Assembly: GCA_016218905.1 (NCBI GenBank)
Contig: JACRCS010000653.1
Location: 1 to 9,072, forward strand
DNA: 9,072 bases
Origin: Deltaproteobacteria bacterium
Lineage (GTDB): Bacteria > Desulfobacterota_C > Deferrisomatia > Deferrisomatales > JACRMM01
Direction of reading: 5' to 3'
In this document: one piece after another, positions 1-7,115 of the stretch
Layout: the number at the start of each line of letters is the position of its first letter
How positions within the stretch are numbered: position 1 is the first letter of the stretch
The notes under the pieces: generated by a model
Databases searched by the model: none
Seen by the model: only the letters and a program-made list of their open reading frames with translations
What the model was told of the DNA's origin: nothing
Made by a program: the position numbers and the translations under genes

Positions 1-7
1 CGCTCAT
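1..7 (-). CDS. Start of a downstream gene, probably a second ABC permease subunit (partial)
   Basis: An ATG at 7-5 (minus strand) overlaps the TGA stop of the upstream permease at 6-4, giving the ATGA arrangement typical of translationally coupled genes. A GAGG ribosome binding site lies 7 bases upstream (GAGGGCGAACG then ATG). Only two codons and one base are inside the window, so the product cannot be read. By family habit, a permease of this class is followed by a partner permease of the same transporter, so that is the best guess. The start is moderately supported; the function is inference from context only. Confidence 0.45.
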
Positions 8-1134
8 CGTTCGCCCTCGGCCCGCGCGGCGCTCATCGCCCGTCGCGCCGCCCAGCGGCGCGAGAGGAGGGCGGAGCCGACGACGAACATCACGACGAGC
101 CCGAGCACCGTGTCGATCAGGGCAGAGGGAACCTGGACCGCCCGCTGCATCTTGTCCGCCCCGACGAGCAGGCTTCCGAAGAGCCACGAGGCAGGGACGA
201 GGCCCAGAGGATGGAGGCCTCCGAAGAGGGCCGCCACGATCCCCGAGAACCCGTAGCCGCTGGTGACGCCTTCGAGGAGCCGGTGCTGGACGCCGATCAC
301 CTCCACCACTCCGGCGAGGCCCGCGAACCCGCCGGCGAGCGTGAGCGAGAGGGCCTGGTAGACCGGCACGTTGATGCCCGCGTAGCGGGAGGCGTCCGAA
401 TTGAGCCCGACGGCCCGGATGCGGTATCCGATCGTCGTGCGCCAGAGGAAGACGTACACCGCCACCGCCAGCAGCACCGCGATGATCGCCCCCGCGTGGA
501 GGAGCGTCTGGGGCACCAGGCGGGGCAGCCAGACCTGCTCCGGGAGCCGCTGGGACTGGGGCAGGAAGGTGCCCGCGCGCACGCCCGCCGGATCGATGAG
601 CGGCCCCTGCAGGAGGTAGGTCATCAACTGGATCCCGACGGCGTTCATCATCACCGTGCTGAGGATCTCGTTGACGTTCAGGCGGACCTTGAGGAAACCC
701 GGGATGAAGCCCCACGCCGCGCCGGCGAGGAAACCCATGACCATCGTGGACGGCAAGAGCAGCCAGCCCGGCCACGTGTCGAAGGCGAGGGAGAACCACG
801 TGGCCATGAGGGCGCCGGCGATGATCTGCCCCTCTCCCCCGATGTTGATCACGCTCGCCCGGAAGGCGATGCAGATGCCGAGGCCCACGAGAAGGAGGGG
901 CGTCGCCTTGACCAGCGACTGGGTGAAACCGTAGACGCTCCCGAAGACCCCGCTCACCATGGCGGCGTAGGCAGTGAAGGGGTTGGCCTTCAGGAGCAGC
1001 AGCACGCCGGCGCCGATGAGGAGCGCGAGCAGCATCGCCGCCGCCGGCAAGGCCACGCGGCAGCCGACGTCGATCCAGTCGAACGCGAACCTGCGGGCGG
1101 GGCGATAGGTGCCCGCGGCCACCTCAGACGGCAT
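4..1134 (-). CDS. ABC transporter permease, nucleoside/ribose (BPD_transp_2) class
   Basis: 376-residue inner-membrane protein. The first 27 residues are polar with several arginines and probably cytoplasmic. Hydrophobic segments follow at about 28-49, 76-92, 103-118, 125-147, 157-175, 208-230, 260-281, 296-325 and 338-357. The motif NIGGEGQ (97-103) and the cytoplasmic loop AVGLNSDASRYAGIN (241-255) are characteristic of RbsC/YufP/NupP-type permeases, which work with a BMP-type binding lipoprotein and a duplicated-domain ATPase. Those partners are not in the window. I chose the ATG at 1134 because a strong GGGAGGT site sits 6-7 bases upstream; the frame is open 17 codons further, but nothing supports the longer start. 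The location after a purine/heterocycle catabolic gene set suggests uptake of a nucleoside, base or related heterocycle. The class is confident; the substrate is inferred. The stop overlaps the next start. Confidence 0.9.
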   Translation of the reverse strand: MPSEVAAGTYRPARRFAFDWIDVGCRVALPAAAMLLALLIGAGVLLLLKANPFTAYAAMVSGVFGSVYGFTQSLVKATPLLLVGLGICIAFRASVINIGGEGQIIAGALMATWFSLAFDTWPGWLLLPSTMVMGFLAGAAWGFIPGFLKVRLNVNEILSTVMMNAVGIQLMTYLLQGPLIDPAGVRAGTFLPQSQRLPEQVWLPRLVPQTLLHAGAIIAVLLAVAVYVFLWRTTIGYRIRAVGLNSDASRYAGINVPVYQALSLTLAGGFAGLAGVVEVIGVQHRLLEGVTSGYGFSGIVAALFGGLHPLGLVPASWLFGSLLVGADKMQRAVQVPSALIDTVLGLVVMFVVGSALLSRRWAARRAMSAARAEGER

Positions 1135-1140
1135 CAACTC

Positions 1141-1147
1141 ACCTCCC
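1141..1147 (-). promoter_or_regulatory. Strong ribosome binding site deciding the permease start
   Basis: On the minus strand the sequence reads GGGAGGTGAGTTG directly before the ATG at 1134. It is a near-perfect Shine-Dalgarno match with 6-7 bases of spacing. It is the strongest site of this kind in the window and is the reason for preferring the ATG at 1134 over the upstream ATG at 1185. Confidence 0.75.
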
Positions 1148-1226
1148 AGGGCGGAGAAACGACAGACGTGTTCCTGGCCGGACAAAAACGTCGCGTCCGC
1201 CTTCCCGCTCGAGCGCGCGGGCGCGG

Positions 1227-1235
1227 ATCATAGCA
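1227..1235 (-). promoter_or_regulatory. Candidate extended -10 promoter element before the permease gene
   Basis: On the minus strand TGCTATGAT is a good extended -10 (TGn followed by TATGAT). It sits in the 144-base gap between the carbamoyltransferase stop and the permease start, and would give a leader of roughly 85 bases. The -35 position at a 17-base spacer reads TGCCGT, a poor match to TTGACA, so activity would depend on the extended -10 or on an activator. It would give the transporter genes their own promoter inside the operon. This is motif recognition only. Confidence 0.35.
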
Positions 1236-1278
1236 CAGCTCGTGAGACTACGGCATCGGAACGAGGCGGACCTCCGGT

Positions 1279-2475
1279 TCAGCAACCCCGCCGGGTGCCC
1301 GTCTCCAGCAGCTCGGCGAGCTTCTCGGCGGCGCTCTTGGCCTTCGCGAGGAAGATCATCGCCGCGATCACGTAGGGCTTGTAGGAGGCCTCCTTGTAGA
1401 GGGACTTGCGGTACGCGTCGAAGACCGACGCCTGGACCTCTCCCCTCTCGCAGCTCACCCCCGTGATGTCGGCGGGCAGGCAGTGCAGGTAGAGGGCGTT
1501 TCCGTCCGCCGTGGTCTTCATCAGCTCTTCCGTGCACTCCCACTCCTTGTGGCGGGCGTTCTCGGCCAGGAGCTCCTTCTCGAGCGCCTTGATCCCGGCC
1601 CTGTCGCCCTCGCCGAAGAGGTCAGTCCGCTTCTCCATGGCCGCGAACGGAGCCCACGACTTCGGGTACACGATGTCGGCGTCCCGGAACGCGTCGCGCA
1701 TGCTGTTCGTACGGCTGAAGCTGCCTCCGTACCGCACCGCCTGCTTTCGGGCGACCGCTTCGACCTCGGGCATGATCTCGTACCCCTCGGGATGGGCGAG
1801 GACGACTTCCATCCCGAAGCGCGTCATCAGCCCCACGACCCCCTGCGGGACGGAGAGGGGCTTGCCGTAGGAGGGCGAATACGCCCACGACATTGCAATC
1901 TTCTTGCCTTTGAGATTCTCTACGCCGCCGAAGCGGTCGGCGAGGTGCGCCAGGTCGGCCATGGACTGGGTAGGGTGGTCGAGGTCGCACTGGAGGTTCA
2001 CGAGCGTCGGCCGCTGCTCCAGGACGCCCTCCGCGTAGCCCTGGTGCACCGCCTGCGCCACCTCGAGCATGTACGCGTGGCCCTTGCCGATGTACATGTC
2101 GTCGCGGATCCCGATCACGTCCGCCATGAAGGAGATCATGTTGGCGGTCTCCCGCACCGTCTCCCCGTGAGCGACCTGGGAGGTAGACTCGTCGAAGTCC
2201 TGCACCTCGAGCCCGAGGAGGTTGCAGGCGGAGGCGAAGCTGAAGCGCGTGCGGGTGGACTGGTCTCGGAAGATCGAGATCCCGAGCCCGCTGTCGAAGA
2301 GCCGCGCCGATAGGTTCGACTCCCGCATCGCCCGCAGGATCTCGGCGAGCTCGAGCACGCCGAGGAGCTCGTCCTGGGCCTTGTCCCAGGTGAGCAGGAA
2401 GTCCTTCCCGTACATGTCCCGGGTATCCCGTCTGGCGAACGCCCGGATCCGCTCCTGAATGCTGACCTTGTCCAT
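1279..2475 (-). CDS. ygeW: YgeW-type carbamoyltransferase (aspartate/ornithine carbamoyltransferase superfamily)
   Basis: 398 residues, close to the 396 of E. coli YgeW, and similar along its whole length. The carbamoyl-phosphate site is SIFRDQSTRTRFS (67-79), with the STRTR core at 73-77. HGETVRET (103-110), DLDHPTQSMADL (164-175) and HCLPADITGVSC (331-342) are the other family signatures; HCLP belongs to the substrate/carbamoyl-phosphate site. In YgeW-like enzymes the reaction is thought to run toward carbamoyl phosphate, taking the carbamoyl group from a ureido compound; the physiological ureido substrate is unsettled. The ATG at 2475 aligns with the family start and has AGAGGA upstream at a rather long spacing of about 11 bases; the frame stays open 24 codons upstream inside the end of ygfK, which I reject as start. 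The gap to the ygfK stop is 29 bases. The link to carbamate kinase in the same operon is the usual way of harvesting carbamoyl phosphate as ATP. Confidence 0.95.
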   Translation of the reverse strand: MDKVSIQERIRAFARRDTRDMYGKDFLLTWDKAQDELLGVLELAEILRAMRESNLSARLFDSGLGISIFRDQSTRTRFSFASACNLLGLEVQDFDESTSQVAHGETVRETANMISFMADVIGIRDDMYIGKGHAYMLEVAQAVHQGYAEGVLEQRPTLVNLQCDLDHPTQSMADLAHLADRFGGVENLKGKKIAMSWAYSPSYGKPLSVPQGVVGLMTRFGMEVVLAHPEGYEIMPEVEAVARKQAVRYGGSFSRTNSMRDAFRDADIVYPKSWAPFAAMEKRTDLFGEGDRAGIKALEKELLAENARHKEWECTEELMKTTADGNALYLHCLPADITGVSCERGEVQASVFDAYRKSLYKEASYKPYVIAAMIFLAKAKSAAEKLAELLETGTRRGC

Positions 2476-2504
2476 GTGTTCGTCGTCCTCTTTCTTTGGG
2501 TTCT

Positions 2505-5500
2505 CTATCTGTCGACTCCGCCCAGCAGGTACGGATACTCCCGGCACACCGTCTCAATGACCTCGCGAATTCCGGCAAGGACGCCGGTCTTCGGGAGCTC
2601 GCTCTCCCGCGCGGAAGACAGCCGGCCGCCTTCCAGCCGCAGCCGGTGGACCTGCCCCTCCCGCCGGAGCCGCACGTCGGGACCCTGCACCAGGAACCCA
2701 TCATTCGTGCTCTCGGCGAAGTCTTCCTCGAGGCTGAAGAGGGTCAGCTTGTCCCGGTAGGGCCTGCCGTCCACGGTGTACGGGCAGAAGCGGGCGCAGT
2801 TGCCGCACTCGTTGCAGAGCGCGTCCTGGTGGAGGATCTGGTAGCGCCCGCCCACGGCCACGGCTAGGTTCGCCCGGTTGGGGCAGACGTCGACGCACTT
2901 CTCGCAGACGGCGTTGCACTCGAGGCAGCGCTCGGCCTCCTTCGCGGCGAAGGCTCCGTTCTCGCCGGCAGCCGCCGTGCTCCGCGCCTCCCGGAGGACG
3001 CCCTTCCTCGCGGCGACCGCCCGCCGCCGGACCGTGAGGTCGAACTCCGGGCCTTCGTAGGACTCCCTGCGCCAGCCCGGCCGGTCGGGGAACTCGCGGC
3101 GGCAGATCGCCTCGGTGACCCTCCTCGCGTCCGCGATGCAGCGGACGACGGTCGAGGGGCCGCTCCGCGCGTCGCCCACCAGGAAGACGCCCTCCCGCAC
3201 GGTCTCCCCCGTCTCCGGGTCCGCGTCGGGCGTGAGCCCGGCGGCGGCCAGGAGCTCCGGGTCGGCGTGCTCTCCGACGGCCGCCAGCACCGTATCGGCG
3301 GCGAGACTTTCGCTCTCCTCGGTCGCCATGGGGCTTCGCCGCCCGCTCGCGTCCGGCTCTCCGAGGGCCATCTTCCGACAGACGAGGGTCCCGTCGGCGC
3401 CGAAGCTCTCGGGCGCGGTCAGGAAGGCAAAGGCGACTCCCTCCCGGCGACACGCCTCGTACTCCTCGCGGGCGGCCGGCATCTCGTCGAGGGTCCTCCG
3501 ATAGACGACCGTCACGCGCTCGACTCCGCGAACCCGGAGCGCCGCGCGCGCGCTGTCCATCGCCGTGTTGCCGCCCCCCACCACCGCGACCCGCCGTCCG
3601 AGGCGGACCTCGCCGGGCCCGCTCCGGAGGCGCTCCAGGAACTCGAGCGCCCGCACCACCCTGTCGCCGCCCTCCGAGAGACCGAGGGGGTTTCCGACCT
3701 CGGCACCGACGGCGAGGATGACGTAACGGAATCCTTCTTCCTTCAGGCGCTCGAGGTCGAACGCCGCCGGCTCGTTGAACCGGACCTCCACGCCGTGGCC
3801 TTCCACGAAGCGGACGTCCCGTTCGATCGCCTCCGGCGGGATCCGAAAGTCCGGGATGACGTGGCGGACGACGCCCCCGGCGGAAGCCCGCTTCTCGAGC
3901 ACGGTCGGACGGAGCCCCGCGCGGGCGAGGAAGTACGCGGCGGCGAGGCCGGTCGGCCCGGCGCCGACGACCGCCACTCTCGCGCCGGTCCGGTGCGCCG
4001 CCGAGTCGGCCGGGAGCCGGCGAGCGCCCTTTTCGGCGGCGATCCGCTTCAGCTCCCGGATCTCGACCGGGTCGTCGTAGTCGATCCGGGTGCAGTGGGA
4101 CATGCACGCATGATCGCAGATGTAGCCGGTGATGTTCGGCAGGGCGTTCTTGGTGCAGACGACCTGCAGGGCCTCGTCGTAGCGGCCCTCGCCGACGAGG
4201 CGCACGTACTCGGGGACGTCCTGCCCGATGGGGCACGCGGCGGAGCACGGCGCGGCGTAGCAGTCGAGGAGGGGGAGCTTTCGGGGGAGCGACGCGCCGC
4301 CCTGGGGCCGCCGCCCCTTCCGCGCTCCCTCCAGCCGCCCGAGCGACTCCTCCGCGAGGCTGTCCAACCGTTCCACGTCGATCTTCGTCCGGTCCCACCC
4401 GGGCGCGTCCTCCCCGAGCCTCGCGAGCTCCGCAAGCCGGAGATACCCCCCGGGCTTCAGGAGGTCGGTGGCCACGGTGACCGGCCGGATGCCGGTCTCG
4501 AGGATTCGCTCCACGTTCCACTGCGCCGCGCCCCCCGAATAGGAGATCGGGAGCTCGCCCCGGAACTCCCGGCTGAGCTCCGCCGCCAGGTTGATCGAGA
4601 GGGGAAAGAGCGCGCGCCCCGAGAGGTACATCTCCCGGTCCGGGAGCCAGCCCTTGGTGTTGAGCGACCCGAGCGTGTTCGTCAGCTTCACGCCGAACTG
4701 CCGCCCCGCCTCCCGCGCCGTCTCCCGGAGTCTGCGGAGCATGGCGAGCGCGTCCGGGTGCTGGAGGTCCTTCGCGAAGGACTCCCGGGACAGGGCCACG
4801 TAACCGAAGCCGAGGCCGTCGAGGATCTCCCGCACGCGCTCGTAGCCGAGGAGCGTCGGGTTGAGCTTCACGAACGTGTGCGCGCTCTTCTCGGTGAGCA
4901 GGTAGCGGCAGATCGCCTCGATCTCGGCGGGCGGGCAGCCGTGCATGGTGGAGAGGGTCACCGAGGGGGAGAGCCGGGGTGAGATCCGAGCGCTGAGGCC
5001 CCGGAGCGCCTCCCGGCGCCCTTCCAGGTCCGTCCCGGCGAGGAAGCTCGGGTCAGAGGCGAGGCGCTCCACGGCCGCCAGGTACTCCCGGAAGGCGGGC
5101 TCCTCGGAGGAGTCGAGCATCTTCCGGAGGTAGGCGTCCATGCGGGGCGTACGGATGCCCTCCAGGTCGTAGCCGACGCTCATGTTGAAGAGGAACGAGC
5201 GGCCGGGCGTCGCGCGGAGCTCGAAGAGCTCTTCGAGGACGTGGAGAAGGACCCACGCCTTCAGGTACTCGTCGTAGGCCTTCTCCAGCGTGAGCTCGGT
5301 GGACCACTCGCAGTTGTAGCACTCGTCCTCGGCATCGATGCACGGCTTCGAGACCTCGAGCGTGTCGAGCTTCTGGACCGTCTTCAGCTCGAAGAACCGG
5401 CCGCCCGCCAGGTAAGCGGTGAGAATGTTCTGGGCGAGCTGGGTGTGGGGTCCGGCCGCCGGACCGACGCGGGTGTCGCAGCTCTCGCCGAAGATCTCGA

Positions 5501-5630
5501 GGACCCGCCCGTTCTCTTTCCGGAAAAAGCGCGCCGCCGGGATCGCGAAGACGGATCCCTCCTTGCGGTACTCTCCGGCCATCCGGCGCACCAGCTCCCC
5601 GAAAGGAATCGGCCGCATCACGTCACCCAT
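2505..5630 (-). CDS. ygfK: YgfK flavo-iron-sulfur oxidoreductase (annotated in databases as putative selenate reductase subunit)
   Basis: 1041 residues, matching E. coli YgfK from MGDVMRPIPF to the C-terminal YLLGGV. Three modules are visible. Residues 1-430 resemble the FMN barrel of dihydroorotate dehydrogenases: GPAAGPHTQLAQN (56-68), ELKTVQ (81-86), STMHGCPPAEIEAICRYL (227-244), FVKLNP (253-258), ISYSGGA (362-368). Residues 450-880 resemble the GltD/NADPH-dependent glutamate synthase small subunit: cysteines C457, C462, C466, C505, C509 and C513 for Fe-S, the FAD motif GAGPTG (556-561) and a second dinucleotide motif GGGNTA (685-690), with VFLVGDA (815-821). Residues 900-950 carry two ferredoxin-type [4Fe-4S] sites (C902/C905/C909/C912/C916; C939/C942/C945/C949). 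The protein is expected to be cytoplasmic and soluble. The selenate reductase name is historical; association with purine catabolism points to reduction or oxidation of a heterocycle. The start has GAGG 10 bases upstream, abutting a heptamer repeat. Confidence 0.95.
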   Translation of the reverse strand: MGDVMRPIPFGELVRRMAGEYRKEGSVFAIPAARFFRKENGRVLEIFGESCDTRVGPAAGPHTQLAQNILTAYLAGGRFFELKTVQKLDTLEVSKPCIDAEDECYNCEWSTELTLEKAYDEYLKAWVLLHVLEELFELRATPGRSFLFNMSVGYDLEGIRTPRMDAYLRKMLDSSEEPAFREYLAAVERLASDPSFLAGTDLEGRREALRGLSARISPRLSPSVTLSTMHGCPPAEIEAICRYLLTEKSAHTFVKLNPTLLGYERVREILDGLGFGYVALSRESFAKDLQHPDALAMLRRLRETAREAGRQFGVKLTNTLGSLNTKGWLPDREMYLSGRALFPLSINLAAELSREFRGELPISYSGGAAQWNVERILETGIRPVTVATDLLKPGGYLRLAELARLGEDAPGWDRTKIDVERLDSLAEESLGRLEGARKGRRPQGGASLPRKLPLLDCYAAPCSAACPIGQDVPEYVRLVGEGRYDEALQVVCTKNALPNITGYICDHACMSHCTRIDYDDPVEIRELKRIAAEKGARRLPADSAAHRTGARVAVVGAGPTGLAAAYFLARAGLRPTVLEKRASAGGVVRHVIPDFRIPPEAIERDVRFVEGHGVEVRFNEPAAFDLERLKEEGFRYVILAVGAEVGNPLGLSEGGDRVVRALEFLERLRSGPGEVRLGRRVAVVGGGNTAMDSARAALRVRGVERVTVVYRRTLDEMPAAREEYEACRREGVAFAFLTAPESFGADGTLVCRKMALGEPDASGRRSPMATEESESLAADTVLAAVGEHADPELLAAAGLTPDADPETGETVREGVFLVGDARSGPSTVVRCIADARRVTEAICRREFPDRPGWRRESYEGPEFDLTVRRRAVAARKGVLREARSTAAAGENGAFAAKEAERCLECNAVCEKCVDVCPNRANLAVAVGGRYQILHQDALCNECGNCARFCPYTVDGRPYRDKLTLFSLEEDFAESTNDGFLVQGPDVRLRREGQVHRLRLEGGRLSSARESELPKTGVLAGIREVIETVCREYPYLLGGVDR

Positions 5631-5643
5631 GAAGATCAGTCCT

Positions 5644-5685
5644 CAGTGATCGGTAATCAGTGATCAGTGATCAGTAATCAGGAGT
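5644..5685. repeat. Tandem 7-base repeat (consensus CAGTRAT on the plus strand), about six units
   Basis: Reading the plus strand in steps of seven gives CAGTGAT, CGGTAAT, CAGTGAT, CAGTGAT, CAGTAAT, and a degenerate CAGGAGT. The array starts in the gap before ygfK and runs into the 3' end of the hydantoinase gene, whose TGA stop (5666-5664) lies inside it. It is visibly A+T-richer than the surroundings. Heptamer arrays of this kind are known as short tandem repeats scattered through some bacterial genomes. Seven is not a multiple of three, so gain or loss of a unit would alter the end of the hydantoinase. Confidence 0.85.
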
Positions 5686-7091
5686 CGGTCGCCCGGACCT
5701 TGAGGGCCGGCACGCCCGGTACTCCGATACAGATACTCGCCGTGCCCGGTCTCGAGCACCGGGCGCCCCTCCTCGAAGGCGACCCGGCCGCGGAGGATGA
5801 CGACCCTCGGCTCGCCTCGGGTCCGGAACCCTTCGTAGATGCTCGTGTCGCACCGCTGCCGCTGGGTGCTCGCGGAGATCACGCCCTCCGGCTCCGGGTC
5901 CCAGACGACGAGGTCCGCGTCGGACCCGACCGCCAGGACCCCCTTCTTCGGATGGAGGCCGAAGAGCCGCGCCGGGGCGGTCGCGGTGAGGTCGGCAAAC
6001 TGCGGGAGCGTGAGGCGCCCCTCGGCGACGCCGTACGTATAGAGGAGCTTCAGCCGCTCCTCGATGCCGCCGACCCCGTTGGGAATCCGGGTGAAGTCGT
6101 CGCGCCCGAGGTCCTTCTGCCCCCTCAGGTCGAACGGGCAGTGGTCCGTCCCGACGGTGTCGACGAGCCCGTCCCGCAGTGCTTCCCAGAGCGCCTCGCG
6201 GTGCGAGGCCGGCCGAAGGGGCGGGCTCATCACGTACGCCGCGCCCTCGAAGCCCGGCCGGTCGTACTCGGCGTCGTCGAGGAGGAGGTAGTGCGGGCAG
6301 GTCTCGGCCGCCACCGGCTCGCCGGAGCATCTCGCCTCCCGGATCCGGGAGAGGGCGTCCTCGGTGGAGACGTGCACGACGTAGACCCCGCAGCCCGTCA
6401 GCCGCGCGAAGAGGAGCGCTCGGCCGACCGCCTCCCCCTCCACCTCCGGAGGCCGCGAGGCCGCGTGGAACCTCGGCGCCGTCTTCCCCTCCGAGAGGAG
6501 CTTTCGCGGGAGGTACGAGACGGCGTCGCCGTGCTCGCAGTGGAGGGTGACTAGAGCGCCGAGCCGCGCCGCCGCGTCCATGACCGAGAGGAGCTCGGCG
6601 TCCTCGAGGCCGATCGCCGCCTTGTACGCCAGGTAGAGCTTGAAGGAGCCGATGCCCTCCTCGACGACGCACCGCCGCATCTCGCCGGGGATTTCATCGC
6701 TCCAGCGGGTGACGCTCATGTGGAGGCCGTAGTCGCAGAGCGACTTCCCCGCGGCCTCCTTCCGGAGCCGCAGCGCGTCCAGCAGCCCCTGCCCCCGCTC
6801 CGGCGTCACGAAGTCGAGCATCGTCGTCGTGCCCCCGGCGAGCGCCGCCATCGATCCCGACTCGAAGTCGTCGCGCGATGGGCCGGCGGGGGTGGCGAGC
6901 TCCATGTGCACGTGCGGGTCGACGCCGCCTGGGAGCACGTAGCACCCCGTAGCGTCGATCGTCCTCGCGCCGTGAGTCTTCTCCAGCCCGGCTCCCAGGG
7001 CGACGATCCGCCCCTCGGAGGCAAGGAGGTCCCCGCCTACGACGCCCGCCGGCGTCACGAGCTTGGCGTTCCGGATGAAGAGAGGGGTCAT
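5664..7091 (-). CDS. hydA: Dihydropyrimidinase / D-hydantoinase family cyclic amidohydrolase
   Basis: 475 residues of the urease-like metal-dependent hydrolase superfamily. All binuclear-zinc ligands can be placed: HVH (60-62), the carbamylated lysine K151 in GSFKLYLAYK, H184 in TLHCEH, H240 in VVHVS, and D316 in GTDHCPF. IPNGVGGIEERL (336-347) is the conserved substrate-loop region. The family opens cyclic ureides (dihydropyrimidines, hydantoins) to N-carbamoyl products. In this operon the substrate could be a ring intermediate of purine breakdown, as proposed for the homologous gene (hyuA) in the E. coli ygeW region; that is inference. The start at 7091 has AAGGTGAGG just upstream. The usual family end falls near GEYLYR (451-456); about 19 further residues follow, of which the last six come from the heptamer repeat. 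It follows ssnA after 173 bases and precedes ygfK by 33. Confidence 0.93.
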   Translation of the reverse strand: MTPLFIRNAKLVTPAGVVGGDLLASEGRIVALGAGLEKTHGARTIDATGCYVLPGGVDPHVHMELATPAGPSRDDFESGSMAALAGGTTTMLDFVTPERGQGLLDALRLRKEAAGKSLCDYGLHMSVTRWSDEIPGEMRRCVVEEGIGSFKLYLAYKAAIGLEDAELLSVMDAAARLGALVTLHCEHGDAVSYLPRKLLSEGKTAPRFHAASRPPEVEGEAVGRALLFARLTGCGVYVVHVSTEDALSRIREARCSGEPVAAETCPHYLLLDDAEYDRPGFEGAAYVMSPPLRPASHREALWEALRDGLVDTVGTDHCPFDLRGQKDLGRDDFTRIPNGVGGIEERLKLLYTYGVAEGRLTLPQFADLTATAPARLFGLHPKKGVLAVGSDADLVVWDPEPEGVISASTQRQRCDTSIYEGFRTRGEPRVVILRGRVAFEEGRPVLETGHGEYLYRSTGRAGPQGPGDRLLITDH

Positions 7092-7115
7092 GGCCTCACC
7101 TTCACCACTTCCTGG

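Noticed and set aside
1135..1185. Upstream start for the permease adding 17 residues
   Set aside because: The added peptide is not membrane- or family-like, and the strong ribosome binding site lies within it, pointing to the ATG at 1134.
211..1233. Plus-strand open frame opposite the permease (340 codons)
   Set aside because: The permease has clear membrane segments and family motifs; the opposite frame is a charged low-complexity shadow.
1250..1285. Possible terminator after ygeW (GAGG/CCTC hairpin)
   Set aside because: The stem is only four base pairs and no T-tract follows, so it does not meet the pattern of an intrinsic terminator.
2476..2547. Upstream start for ygeW adding 24 residues
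   Set aside because: It would overlap the end of ygfK, and the family alignment begins at the ATG at 2475.
3267..4982. Long plus-strand open frame opposite ygfK (571 codons)
   Set aside because: It is antisense to a protein with matches along its whole length. The predicted peptide is rich in R, E, H, D and P with no recognisable motif, as expected for the complement of high-G+C coding DNA.
5644..5685. CRISPR or phage attachment site at the heptamer array
   Set aside because: The unit is seven bases in direct tandem without spacers, and there is no integrase or tRNA near it.
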